Below are positions 1 through 7,022 of a DNA stretch of 10,296 bases, piece by piece (the stretch's first letter is position 1; the number at the start of each line of letters is the position of its first letter). The notes below the pieces were generated by a model. The model was not told where the DNA came from, made no database searches, and worked only from the letters and a program-made list of their open reading frames with translations. Both the position numbers and the translations under genes were made by a program. Source of the DNA: Acidobacteriota bacterium. GTDB lineage: Bacteria; Acidobacteriota; Terriglobia; UBA7540. The stretch covers positions 1 through 10,296 of the forward strand of contig JAKAWO010000086.1 in assembly GCA_021827255.1 (NCBI GenBank), in the 5' to 3' direction.

Positions 1-284
1 TTTTGAACGGCGAGCCGGCTCGTTACGTGACGGTCGCGCGGCGAAGCGGAAAGGATTGGTATCTCGGCAGCATGACCAACTGGCGCCCGCGCCATCTTGA
101 AGTGCCGCTCAGCTTCCTGGGTCCGGGTCAGTACAATGCCACGATTTTTGCCGATGGCCCGAACGCCAATCAGGATGCGAAGAGCCTGAGCATTCGGAAA
201 GAGATGCTCACCGCCGGCGACACGCTGCGCTTGCGCCTGGCTTCCGGGGGCGGCGCCGCCGCGATCCTTGCGCCCCGACAATAG
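1..284 (+). CDS. Glycoside hydrolase family 97-like protein, C-terminal fragment (5' end outside window)
   Basis: Open from the window edge (first full codon at position 3) to TAG at 282-284, giving about 93 C-terminal residues. The stretch contains R-S-G-K-DWYLGSMTNW, then LSFLGPGQYNATIFADG and a closing GGGAAAILAP. This order (a 'DWY.G..T' strand, an 'LSFL..G.Y.A.I..DG' strand, and a final glycine-rich 'GGG.A..L.P' strand) matches the C-terminal beta-sandwich of GH97 (SusB-like) alpha-glucosidases and alpha-galactosidases. These enzymes cleave alpha-glycosides, usually in the periplasm. The catalytic barrel is upstream of the window, so neither substrate nor inverting or retaining mechanism can be judged. 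The family call rests on motif recall, not on a search. The next gene starts 49 nt downstream on the same strand. Confidence 0.72.
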   Translation, partial: LNGEPARYVTVARRSGKDWYLGSMTNWRPRHLEVPLSFLGPGQYNATIFADGPNANQDAKSLSIRKEMLTAGDTLRLRLASGGGAAAILAPRQ

Positions 285-333
285 CCAACGCCACTGATCG
301 CGGAGAAGGTTATACTGTTTTGAGAGGCTCTGC

Positions 334-756
334 GTGCCCTATTGTCCGAAGTGTCTCACGGAATACGTCGAAGGCACTGAGGAGTGCGAAGACTGCGGCG
401 GAAAGCTCCAGGCAGGGTCGCCACCCCCTGACAGCGCGCCGCCCGTCGAGCATCCGCGCGGCGTCCTGGCTGACTGGCTACAATCGTTGGTTGGGGCGGG
501 TAATCCGGACGACTCGCCGCCAGTCAAGACCGTGCGGGTGCGAACCTTCAGCGGCCCAACCGCTCCATTGGACGCCGAGCTGGCGCGCAACCTGCTGGAG
601 GCTCGAGGTATCCCGGTCATTCTCCCGGGAGAGGCTTCGGTTGAGATGCTTCCGTTTCTCACCCTTCCGCTGCTGGTTGCGGAATCCGATGCCGAACGCG
701 CCACGCGGATCTTGCGCGACTATTTTGATTCGCCCGGACTGACCCTGGTGGAGTGA
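334..756 (+). CDS. Zinc-ribbon / DUF2007-type putative signal-transducing protein
   Basis: A 140-residue soluble protein. The N-terminus carries a four-cysteine zinc ribbon, CPKC at residues 4-7 and CEDC at 18-21, that probably binds one zinc ion. A proline-rich linker (about 27-60) follows. Residues about 65-131 resemble the DUF2007 fold: a strand 'VRTF', a helix 'DAELARNLLEARGIPV', then 'PLLVAESDAERATRILRDYF'. That ferredoxin-like domain is often annotated 'putative signal transducing protein', but its biochemical role is not settled. The start is GTG at 334, chosen because it puts the first Cys pair directly at the N-terminus and has GAGAGG at 322-327, 6 nt upstream. There is no signal peptide or membrane segment. 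uvrC follows after 106 nt on the same strand, but I see no functional link. A role in protein or nucleic-acid contact through the ribbon is inference. Confidence 0.8.
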   Translation: MPYCPKCLTEYVEGTEECEDCGGKLQAGSPPPDSAPPVEHPRGVLADWLQSLVGAGNPDDSPPVKTVRVRTFSGPTAPLDAELARNLLEARGIPVILPGEASVEMLPFLTLPLLVAESDAERATRILRDYFDSPGLTLVE

Positions 757-862
757 GGCCGCAGGTTCGCTTGGGGTCAGCCTGGGGCGCGACGCCTCGC
801 CTCAACCGCTCCAGCCCGCAGTGGGCGCGCGATGGACGTGAACATCGAAAGGCAATCTGACC

Positions 863-2674
863 TTGGATAACGGTCTTCGCCAAAAGGCAGAGGCTCTCCC
901 CGCTCGGCCCGGGGTGTACATCTTCAAGGAGGAGGGCGGCCAGCCCATCTATGTAGGCAAGGCGAAATCGCTGAAGCATCGCGTTCGTTCGTACTTTCAG
1001 GAGACTCGGCCGGGGGACGAGAAACGCGAGCGGATGCTCGATGCGGCGCGGGATCTGGAGTTCATCCTGGTGGATAATGAGAAAGAGGCGCTGGCGCTGG
1101 AAAATAATCTCATCAAGCAATTCAAACCGCGCTACAACATTCTGCTCCGCGACGACAAGACCTATCCTTACATCAAGCTCACGCTCAAGGAACGTTTCCC
1201 ACGGGTTTATGTGACGCGGCGTCTGAAAAAGGACGGCGCCCGCTATTACGGACCGTACTTTCCCGCCCACCTCGCCTATCGGATTGTGGACTTGATCCAC
1301 CGCCGGTTCCTAGTTCCGTCCTGCCATGTGGATTTGACGAGGTTTCACTCCCGGCCTTGCCTCCAGTATTACATCAAGCGATGCCTCGGCCCCTGTGTTG
1401 AGGGGCTGACAACCCCGGAGCGATACGCCGAGGCTGTGCGCGACGTTCGGCTGCTGCTCGAGGGCCGCGAAAGCGATCTGATCAAGCAACTTCACGAACG
1501 TGTATTGCAAGCGGCCGCCCGCGAGCAGTTCGAGGAAGCGGCGCGATTCCGCGACCAGCTCTCGACGGTCGAACAACTGCGCGAACGGCAAAAAATGGCG
1601 GCCGCCTCGGGCGACGACTTCGACATCTTCGGCTTCCACCGGGAAGGGCCGCAAATCGCCGTGAACCTTTTTCACCTGCGCGGCGGACGCACGGTGGACA
1701 GGCGAGAATTTTTTTGGGAAGACCTGGAGGAACTCGATATCGGCAGTGTCATTTCCGCCCTCGTCCGGCAAGTTTACCTGGACCAGCCGTATCTGCCGGC
1801 TGAGATTTACCTGCCCGCGGAGCTGGAGGACCGGGAGGTTTTTGAGGAGATCCTCAGCGAAAAACGCGGCCGACCCGTTCACATTTACGGGCCGGAATCG
1901 GGCCGGCGACGGGCGCTTCTCGAGCTGGTTGCCCGTAACGCCCGCCATTCATTCGACCGGCGATTTCGTGTGCTCAAACCCCAGGCCCGCGAGATGATGG
2001 AGAGCCTGGCCGAGGAGATTGACCTGCCAGTTCCCCCGCGACGCATTGAAGCCTTTGACGTGTCGCATTTCCAGGGGAGTGACGTTGTTGCCTCGATGGT
2101 GGTTTGCGAGGACGGGCGGATGGAAAAAGCCGGTTACCGCAAGTTCATCATCAAGGCCACCCCTCGGAATGATGACTTTGCCAGCATGAGGGAAGTGGTG
2201 ACGCGGCGCTATCATCGTATTCTGGCTGAAAAGAAGAAGCTGCCGGACCTGATCCTGGTGGATGGCGGGGTCGGGCAACTCCACGCCGCCGCGGAGGCGC
2301 TGGCTAGTCTGGAAATTATCAATCAGCCGCTCGCCAGCATTGCCAAGCGGGAAGAGGTGCTCTACGTGTACGGCCGTGAGGACGAGCCCGTAATCCTAGA
2401 TCGGCATTCCCCCACGCTTCACCTCATCCAGCAGATTCGCGACGAAGCTCACCGATTTGCCGTTAGCTTCCATCGCTCGCGAAGACAGCGGCGGTCCTTG
2501 ACCAGTGAATTGACCTGTATCCCTACGGTTGGAGAACGAACCGCCCAACGGCTCCTTGAACACTTTGGAAGCGTACAGAGGGTGCGGGAGCTTTCCACAG
2601 AGGAATTGGCTCAAGTTGTTAAACCAGCGCAAGCTGACAAGATCATCTCACATTTCCGGCCATCAGCGTCATAA
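863..2674 (+). CDS. uvrC: Excinuclease ABC subunit C (UvrC)
   Basis: The dual-incision nuclease of nucleotide excision repair, acting with UvrA and UvrB to cut both sides of a lesion. At 603 residues it has the usual length and all domains in order. The GIY-YIG nuclease comes first (GVY 17-19, IYVGKA 29-34, Arg40, Glu80 in LENNLIKQ). Cys154, Cys166, Cys174 and Cys178 follow, matching in number and spacing the [4Fe-4S] cysteines described for E. coli UvrC. The UVR domain that contacts UvrB is at about 203-240. The RNase H-like endonuclease has Asp399 (FDVSH), Asp438 (NDD), Asp467 (VDGG) and His530/His537. A helix-hairpin-helix is at about 551-590 (IPTVGERTAQRLLEHFG). The start is TTG at 863; an in-frame TGA at 839-841 blocks extension, and GAAAGG lies at 847-852, 10 nt upstream. 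All catalytic residues are present, so it should be functional. A 106-nt gap separates it from the gene before. Confidence 0.97.
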   Translation: MDNGLRQKAEALPARPGVYIFKEEGGQPIYVGKAKSLKHRVRSYFQETRPGDEKRERMLDAARDLEFILVDNEKEALALENNLIKQFKPRYNILLRDDKTYPYIKLTLKERFPRVYVTRRLKKDGARYYGPYFPAHLAYRIVDLIHRRFLVPSCHVDLTRFHSRPCLQYYIKRCLGPCVEGLTTPERYAEAVRDVRLLLEGRESDLIKQLHERVLQAAAREQFEEAARFRDQLSTVEQLRERQKMAAASGDDFDIFGFHREGPQIAVNLFHLRGGRTVDRREFFWEDLEELDIGSVISALVRQVYLDQPYLPAEIYLPAELEDREVFEEILSEKRGRPVHIYGPESGRRRALLELVARNARHSFDRRFRVLKPQAREMMESLAEEIDLPVPPRRIEAFDVSHFQGSDVVASMVVCEDGRMEKAGYRKFIIKATPRNDDFASMREVVTRRYHRILAEKKKLPDLILVDGGVGQLHAAAEALASLEIINQPLASIAKREEVLYVYGREDEPVILDRHSPTLHLIQQIRDEAHRFAVSFHRSRRQRRSLTSELTCIPTVGERTAQRLLEHFGSVQRVRELSTEELAQVVKPAQADKIISHFRPSAS

Positions 2675-2726
2675 TTATTATAAACCGTCTAGACTACCTA
2701 TATATAAGACACCCTGCAATAATGAC

Positions 2727-2755
2727 TTGACAGGCTTCCGTTAAAGTAGCATACT
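2727..2755 (+). promoter_or_regulatory. Predicted sigma-70-type promoter upstream of the YtxH/DUF948 unit
   Basis: A perfect TTGACA -35 box lies at 2727-2732, then a 17-nt spacer, then CATACT at 2750-2755, which matches the TATAAT -10 box at four of six positions. An overlapping alternative is TACTAA at 2752-2757 with a 19-nt spacer. The upstream 50 nt are AT-rich, as in UP-element promoters. The predicted transcription start is near 2762, so the YtxH messenger would have a leader of roughly 250 nt, or a 12-nt leader if the ORF at 2774 is translated. Confidence 0.6.
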
Positions 2756-2773
2756 AAATTGTAGGTCGCTGGA

Positions 2774-3001
2774 ATGGGACGCCAAGTGGCCTTTTGGTTT
2801 GGCATGTTTCTGATCGGTGCTACCGTAGGGGGGCGACCATTAGAGTGTTGCGCCGCATCCTTAACGGGCAAACCGCCCCATGAGGTAGCTTCTCAATTGA
2901 TGGTTGAGCAGAATGGATTTATTCGGACAAAGCGGCAACGGCGGTGGCGAGGTGTTCGAAGTGGGCAAGTGCCGTGCCGTAAAATGGGTTGCGTAATCTA
3001 G
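2774..3001 (+). CDS. Doubtful hypothetical small protein (75 aa)
   Basis: I do not recognise this ORF. ATG at 2774 lies about 12 nt after the predicted start of transcription, and the stop at 2999-3001 is 12 nt before the YtxH start, so it would fill the leader exactly. Residues about 5-20 are hydrophobic (VAFWFGMFLIGATVGG) and could be a membrane segment or signal sequence. A CC pair is at 25-26, and the C-terminal half is rich in Arg, Lys and Gln. Points against it: only a weak AGG at 2763-2765 precedes it, third-position GC is only about half by my hand count, and no family resemblance is evident. It may simply be open by chance in an untranslated leader. Confidence 0.25.
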   Translation: MGRQVAFWFGMFLIGATVGGRPLECCAASLTGKPPHEVASQLMVEQNGFIRTKRQRRWRGVRSGQVPCRKMGCVI

Positions 3002-3013
3002 CGGAGGGTCACA

Positions 3014-3310
3014 ATGAGCGACGACAATTCCAGTTCCAAATTGGCGTTCTTTATGGCTGGCGTAGGGATCGGCGCTATTTTGGCGCTGTTGTTTGCACCG
3101 CAGTCGGGGAAGGAAACACGCGACTACCTTGCGCAGCGGGCGAACGATGGGCGTGACGCGCTCTCGTCCAAGGGTCGTGAGTACCGCCGCCAGGCCGAAG
3201 ATTATTTGGATAAAGCAAAGGACGTGGTGGCCAAGCAAAAGGACCAGCTTTCGGCCGCGCTCGAAGCCGGCAAGCAAGCCTATCAGGAAGAGAAGGCAAA
3301 GTCACGCTGA
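3014..3310 (+). CDS. YtxH domain-containing membrane-anchored protein
   Basis: A 98-residue small protein of the YtxH (gas-vesicle GvpP-like) family. After a short polar N-terminus, one hydrophobic segment (about 9-27, LAFFMAGVGIGAILALLFAP) is followed directly by the family hallmark FAPQSGKETRDYL (27-39). A highly charged helical region runs from about 40 to 98, ending in Lys-rich sequence, probably a coiled coil or amphipathic helix. It should sit in the inner membrane with the charged tail in the cytoplasm. The family has been linked to general stress in Bacillus, but no biochemical role is established. The start is supported by GGAGG at 3003-3007, 6 nt before the ATG. The DUF948 gene follows after 36 nt on the same strand, suggesting co-transcription from the promoter near 2727. 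Confidence 0.88.
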   Translation: MSDDNSSSKLAFFMAGVGIGAILALLFAPQSGKETRDYLAQRANDGRDALSSKGREYRRQAEDYLDKAKDVVAKQKDQLSAALEAGKQAYQEEKAKSR

Positions 3311-3346
3311 GGTCCGCCGCGAGCTTCGGGCGGGAGGGGTTGAATC

Positions 3347-3859
3347 ATGGGGCATGACGCCGTGCTGACCTTTTTCATCATTGTTGCCGCCATAGCCATT
3401 GTCCTGCAAGCCGTCGCCATGCTCGGAGTGTATCGGGGCGTGGACAGGATTCAGAAGGAAATCAACGGCACTCGCACCGAACTGCGGCAGCAGCTTGGCC
3501 CGCTCGTACAGTCGCTCAACGAGACGCTGAGCGACTCGCGCCAGCCGCTGACCACAGCGGCTAACAATCTGGCGGAGGTGAGCCGTATGCTGCGGGAGCG
3601 AACTGCCTCGGTGGACGCGCTCGCCGACGAACTGGTGAGCAAGACCCGAATGCAGATTGTCCGCGTGGACCAGGCAATCGCCGACATTCTGGAGAAGTTT
3701 GAGACCACCACCGCGCAGATTCAAAGGAGCATCGTCGGTCCGATCTCGGAAATCTCCGCTTTGATCAAGGGAATTCGTTCTGGCCTCAGTTTCCTGCTCT
3801 CTCGCCGGCAGACGTCGGGCGTCCGAGAGGCCGCGCCGGATGAACCGATGTTCATCTAA
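3347..3859 (+). CDS. DUF948-type membrane-anchored coiled-coil protein
   Basis: A 170-residue protein with one N-terminal transmembrane helix (about 6-28, VLTFFIIVAAIAIVLQAVAMLGVY). A long helical region from about 30 to 140 is rich in heptad-like hydrophobic spacing and in Gln, Glu, Thr and Arg, and reads as a coiled coil. This layout resembles DUF948 (chemotaxis-like, YtxG-type) proteins, often found next to YtxH genes. A conserved-looking C-terminal patch (GPISEISALIKGIRSGLSFLLSRR, in two parts about 131-154) could touch the membrane. The start ATG at 3347 has GGAGGGG at 3333-3339, 7 nt upstream. It lies 36 nt after the YtxH gene, so the two probably form one operon and may interact at the membrane, which is inference. 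The molecular function is unknown. I see no enzyme motif or signal-peptidase site. Confidence 0.8.
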   Translation: MGHDAVLTFFIIVAAIAIVLQAVAMLGVYRGVDRIQKEINGTRTELRQQLGPLVQSLNETLSDSRQPLTTAANNLAEVSRMLRERTASVDALADELVSKTRMQIVRVDQAIADILEKFETTTAQIQRSIVGPISEISALIKGIRSGLSFLLSRRQTSGVREAAPDEPMFI

Positions 3860-3985
3860 AGTTTGATATGGGCGGCGCTCTCGGCACGGCGCAGGAGCAG
3901 CGGCGCATCATATTTCTAACTGGGCGACCGAAACAGAACAAACCCCCAGGGAGTTGTTTCTTAAATCAATCCTGACGTTCAATCT

Positions 3986-4729
3986 GTGAAGCATCCATCC
4001 GCTTTGGCTGTGTTTACGCGCGCGCCAATTCTCGGACGCGCCAAGACGCGGCTGATCCCGCTGCTTGGCCGTGAAGGCGCGTCGCGTCTGCAAGCGGCTC
4101 TTCTCGACGACACACTCCGCAAGGTCCGAGGTTTCCGCCGCCTTGTGACGTGCTACCTTTATTATTGCGGCGGCAAGCCCGCCGCCAGGGCAAGGCATTC
4201 CCTGCGCTATCGTCGGCAATACGGCCGCGGCCTGGGGGAGCGTTTAGAGAATGCTTTTCGCAAGCTGTGCAAACGGCATGAAGGCGTGATCGTGATCGGC
4301 GCGGATTCTCCCTTGCTCCCGCGCGCGCAACTGCGGCTGGCGCTGAAGGAGCTCAGAAGCGTGGATGCGGTGCTAGGGCCGTGTCCCGACGGAGGCTATT
4401 ACTTAATCGCCTTGCGGCGCGTCACGCCTGGCCTGCTGAAGGGCGTGCGGTGGGGAAGCCGGTTCGCCTTTGCCGATACGCTGAGGGGGCTCGTGCGAGC
4501 CGGGTTCTCGTGTTCCGTGCTCGAGAGTTGCGGCGATATTGATCGTCCGGCGGATTTCGCGCGGCTATGTCGAGCACTGCGCCGACACAGAAGGGCGCGG
4601 CGGCTCGCGCCGGCGGTTTGGAGGTTTTGCCAAGCGTGGTCCGCCGAGGCTAGTCGAGAACGGAAGCGATCCACCCGCCGCCCACCACTTCCTCGCCCGC
4701 GTAGAAAACCGCCGCTTGGCCGGGGGTGA
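3986..4729 (+). CDS. DUF2064 / TIGR04282-type glycosyltransferase-A-fold protein
   Basis: A 247-residue protein with a nucleotide-sugar-transferase-like fold. It shows the N-terminal loop LAVFTRAPILGRAKTRLIPL (7-26), a helix with GREGASRLQAALLDDTL, the GADSPLLP motif with Asp107, the signature GPCPDGGYYLI (131-141) and the late GDIDRPAD (183-190). These are the landmarks of the DUF2064/TIGR04282 family. Some members sit in arsenosugar gene clusters; nothing nearby supports that role here, so the substrate is unknown. The start is GTG at 3986, because an in-frame TAA lies at 3962-3964; no clear Shine-Dalgarno is seen. The recognisable domain ends near residue 200. The remaining 47 residues contain about 16 Arg/Lys plus many prolines, and the last 26 or so are antisense to the end of mnmA. 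That tail is probably not part of the fold. Confidence 0.85.
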   Translation: MKHPSALAVFTRAPILGRAKTRLIPLLGREGASRLQAALLDDTLRKVRGFRRLVTCYLYYCGGKPAARARHSLRYRRQYGRGLGERLENAFRKLCKRHEGVIVIGADSPLLPRAQLRLALKELRSVDAVLGPCPDGGYYLIALRRVTPGLLKGVRWGSRFAFADTLRGLVRAGFSCSVLESCGDIDRPADFARLCRALRRHRRARRLAPAVWRFCQAWSAEASRERKRSTRRPPLPRPRRKPPLGRG

Positions 4730-5792
4730 CGGCGCGCTGCGGCTCGGCAAACTCGACCGCCGCCTGGCCTAAGCCGAGCGCCTGGACCCGGGCTCCAGCC
4801 GGAGAATGCCGGTTGCGGATTTTGACTTCCGCCTCGAACGAATCGCCCTCCTGAACGGCGCGAATCCAGTTCACTTCCCGCGCGATCAAGCACCGTCGGA
4901 AAAGCTCCGAGCCGTCGCCGACGGTCACTCGTCGCCCGACGGGGTCAATTTGAGTGACGTAAAGCGGCCTACCCGCCGCGATGCCCAGCCCCTTGCGTTG
5001 CCCAATGGTGTAGTTGCGCACGCCGGCGTGCCGAGCCAGGGCACGACCGTCGCTCGACACCACCTCGCCTTCCGCCGACTCGATCTTTTGCCCTTGCTCG
5101 TTGAGATAAGCCTGAATAAAGCGGCGGTAATTTCCGGTTGGAACGAAGCAGATTTCCTGACTGTCGGGCTTATCGGCGACGGGGAGATTCTTGCGTCGGG
5201 CAATCGCCCGCACTTCCTCCTTGGTCAAGTCGCCCAAGGGAAATAACGTTCTCGCCAACTGTTCCTGCGTCAGACCGAACAGGAAATACGACTGGTCTTT
5301 GACTCGATCCACAGCGCGAAGGAGCTGGTATCGGCCGGTAGCGGAATGATAACGGACGCGCGCGTAATGCCCCGTGGCGATGCGCTCGGCGCCGATCTGA
5401 AGGGCGGTCTCGACGAACCGCGCGAACTTGATTTCCGTGTTGCAGAGGCTGCACGGAACCGGGGTTTCGCCGCGCTGGTAGCTTTCGACGAAGGGCCGCA
5501 CCACGGCTTCCTCAAAGCGGCTCTCAAAATTGACCACGTAGTACGGGAGACCGAGAAAGGCGGCCACGCGGCGCGCGTCATACACATCGTCGAGCGAGCA
5601 ACAGCGGCCCGTGGCGTGAGCCGCCGAGCCGTCCCCTTCGGCCCCGAGCAGCGACGGCAGCCGGCGCTGGTTCCAAAGCTGCATGGTGAGGCCCACCACG
5701 CGCGGCGTGCCGCCGTTCGCATTGTTTTCGGCCAACAGGGCGGCGGCCGTGGAACTGTCCACGCCTCCGCTCATGGCCACGGCAAGGGTCAT
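4650..5792 (-). CDS. mnmA: tRNA-specific 2-thiouridylase MnmA
   Basis: Uses ATP and relayed sulfur to make 2-thiouridine at the wobble U34 of the Lys, Glu and Gln tRNAs. The 380-residue protein starts with the PP-loop AMSGGVDSS (6-14). The first catalytic Cys is at 114 in PVPCSLCN (conserved Cys117 nearby), with TGHYAR at 140-145, DQSYFLFGLT at 166-175 and the second catalytic Cys at 215 in DSQEICF. GVRNYTIGQRKGLG (257-270) and a C-terminal beta-barrel ending GGGWIASVLD complete it. The reading frame stays open 37 codons further upstream (to 5903), but that stretch lies inside the cysteine desulfurase gene and lacks family sequence. I therefore place the start at the ATG whose first base is 5792, 22 nt after the desulfurase stop. 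No strong Shine-Dalgarno precedes it, which suggests translation coupled to nifS. The 3' end overlaps the convergent DUF2064 gene by 80 nt. Confidence 0.96.
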   Translation of the reverse strand: MTLAVAMSGGVDSSTAAALLAENNANGGTPRVVGLTMQLWNQRRLPSLLGAEGDGSAAHATGRCCSLDDVYDARRVAAFLGLPYYVVNFESRFEEAVVRPFVESYQRGETPVPCSLCNTEIKFARFVETALQIGAERIATGHYARVRYHSATGRYQLLRAVDRVKDQSYFLFGLTQEQLARTLFPLGDLTKEEVRAIARRKNLPVADKPDSQEICFVPTGNYRRFIQAYLNEQGQKIESAEGEVVSSDGRALARHAGVRNYTIGQRKGLGIAAGRPLYVTQIDPVGRRVTVGDGSELFRRCLIAREVNWIRAVQEGDSFEAEVKIRNRHSPAGARVQALGLGQAAVEFAEPQRAVTPGQAAVFYAGEEVVGGGWIASVLD

Positions 5793-5814
5793 CGGCCCGC
5801 GGGATTCGCCCCTG

Positions 5815-6996
5815 CTAACTGCGAACCCCGACTTCCCTTCGCTTGTAATGCGGTGAAACGGAGCGCAACTGCTCGGCGACGGCGGGGATAATTGCGAGCG
5901 CATAATCCACTTCTTCCTGCGTGCTGAATCGGCCCAAGCTGAAGCGGATGCTCGAGCGCGCCTGCGCGGGAGTCCGGCCCACCGCCGTGAGGACGTGCGA
6001 CGGTTCGACCGAGCCCGAGGAGCAGGCCGCGCCGGTTGAGCAGGCGATGCCGCGCAAGTCCATGGCGATCACGAAGCCTTCGCCCTCGATGTAATCAAAG
6101 CTGATGTTCGTGGTGGTCGGCAGACGCCGCGCTCGGTCCCCGGCCACGCTCGAGAGCGGGACGCCTTCAAGCATTCCCGCCTCCAGCCGGTCGCGCAGCG
6201 CGGCCACGCGCCCCGCATCGTCCGCCCTATGGGCTCTTGCTAATTCTGCCGCCTTGCCGAGCCCAACGATGCCCGCCACGTTCTCCGTGCCCGGACGCCG
6301 GTCGCGCTCATGATGGCCGCCGTACATCAGCGGCTTCAAGATCGTTCCCTTGCGAATGTAGAGCGCGCCCGCGCCCTTCGGCCCGTTCAGTTTGTGAGCG
6401 GAAAGCGAGAGCAGATCCAAGCCGAACTTTTCCACGTCCACGGGAATCTTGCCCACCGACTGCACGGCGTCGCTGTGAAAGGCGACGTCATGGTCGCGGG
6501 CGATGCGCCCAATCTCTTCGAGCGGCTGGAGAGTTCCAATCTCGTTGTTGGCGTGCATCACGGTAATCAGCGCGGTTTCCGGCCTGATCGCGCGCTCGAT
6601 GTCCGCCGGATCCACCACGCCGGAGCTTCCCACCCTCACATAGGTGACGCGCACGCCGCGCTTCTCGAGGGCCTGGCAAGTGTGGAGAACCGCGTGGTGC
6701 TCGATGGCGGTGGCCACCACATGCTTGGTCTCCGAGCGTGCCGCTTCCACCACCCCGAAAATCGCGGCGTTGTCCGATTCGGTGCCGCCGCTGGTGAAGG
6801 CGATCTCATTCGTCCGGGCGTTCACCAGACACGCCACCTGCTCGCGCGCGGTTTCCACCGCCGCCCGCGCCTGCTGCCCGAACCAGTGAATCGAAGAGGC
6901 GTTGCCGTATTGCTCCACAAAATACGGCCGCATCGCCTCAAACACTTCGGGCGCAACCGGCGTGGTCGCGTTGTTGTCGAAATAGACTCGCCGCAT
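5815..6996 (-). CDS. nifS: Cysteine desulfurase, NifS/IscS type
   Basis: A PLP-dependent class V aminotransferase-fold enzyme (393 aa) that converts cysteine to alanine and holds the sulfur as an enzyme persulfide. Visible landmarks are the N-terminal YFDNNATTP (5-13), TSGGTESDN (68-76), His100/His101, DAVQS (176-180) with Gln179, and the PLP-binding Lys202 in SAHKLNGPKG. RRPGTEN is at 233-239, and the catalytic persulfide Cys325 lies in GAACSSGS, followed by EPSHVL. It starts at ATG (first base 6996) with GAAGGA at 7002-7007, 5 nt upstream. The gene directly downstream is mnmA, so it most likely feeds tRNA thiolation, like the YrvO-MnmA pair of Bacillus. Supply of sulfur to Fe-S clusters is also possible. 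No IscU-like scaffold or nitrogenase gene lies nearby, so the symbol marks only the family. Confidence 0.94.
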   Translation of the reverse strand: MRRVYFDNNATTPVAPEVFEAMRPYFVEQYGNASSIHWFGQQARAAVETAREQVACLVNARTNEIAFTSGGTESDNAAIFGVVEAARSETKHVVATAIEHHAVLHTCQALEKRGVRVTYVRVGSSGVVDPADIERAIRPETALITVMHANNEIGTLQPLEEIGRIARDHDVAFHSDAVQSVGKIPVDVEKFGLDLLSLSAHKLNGPKGAGALYIRKGTILKPLMYGGHHERDRRPGTENVAGIVGLGKAAELARAHRADDAGRVAALRDRLEAGMLEGVPLSSVAGDRARRLPTTTNISFDYIEGEGFVIAMDLRGIACSTGAACSSGSVEPSHVLTAVGRTPAQARSSIRFSLGRFSTQEEVDYALAIIPAVAEQLRSVSPHYKRREVGVRS

Positions 6997-7022
6997 TTCG
7001 ATCCTTCGTTGCTGTTGTCTCC

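Larger units (their letters stand above)
2675..3013. other. 339-nt region without a confident gene: AT-rich promoter plus leader before the YtxH gene
   Basis: The first 90 nt or so (2671-2760) are strikingly AT-rich against a GC-rich background and include the 8-bp palindrome GTCTAGAC at 2687-2694 and a near-consensus promoter. The rest (2762-3002) has mixed composition and leads to a strong ribosome-binding site, GGAGG at 3003-3007, for the YtxH gene. I see no rho-independent terminator for uvrC, and no tRNA, 4.5S RNA, RNase P or tmRNA signature. Two small ORFs in different frames (2774-3001 and 2913-2996) are open; neither is convincing. A long untranslated leader or an unrecognised small RNA is equally possible. 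Confidence 0.6.

Noticed and set aside
311..333. TATACT at 311-316 as a -10 box for the zinc-ribbon gene
   Set aside because: No acceptable -35 box lies at 16-18 nt, and the predicted transcript would start inside the Shine-Dalgarno sequence.
784..798. GGGGCG-CGA-CGCCTC stem before uvrC as a terminator
   Set aside because: It has a 3-nt loop, one G-T pair and no T-run, and is no more than expected in GC-rich sequence.
2861..3277. - strand ORF of 138 codons across the YtxH gene
   Set aside because: It is antisense to a well-supported gene with a strong ribosome-binding site and shows no family resemblance.
3935..3962. Possible terminator after the DUF948 gene
   Set aside because: The stem has a 2x2 internal mismatch and a further mismatch, and only a short mixed T-tract follows.
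5793..5903. Extended N-terminus for MnmA (37 extra codons)
   Set aside because: The stretch lies inside the 3' end of the cysteine desulfurase gene and has no MnmA-family sequence; the PP-loop sits right after the ATG at 5792.
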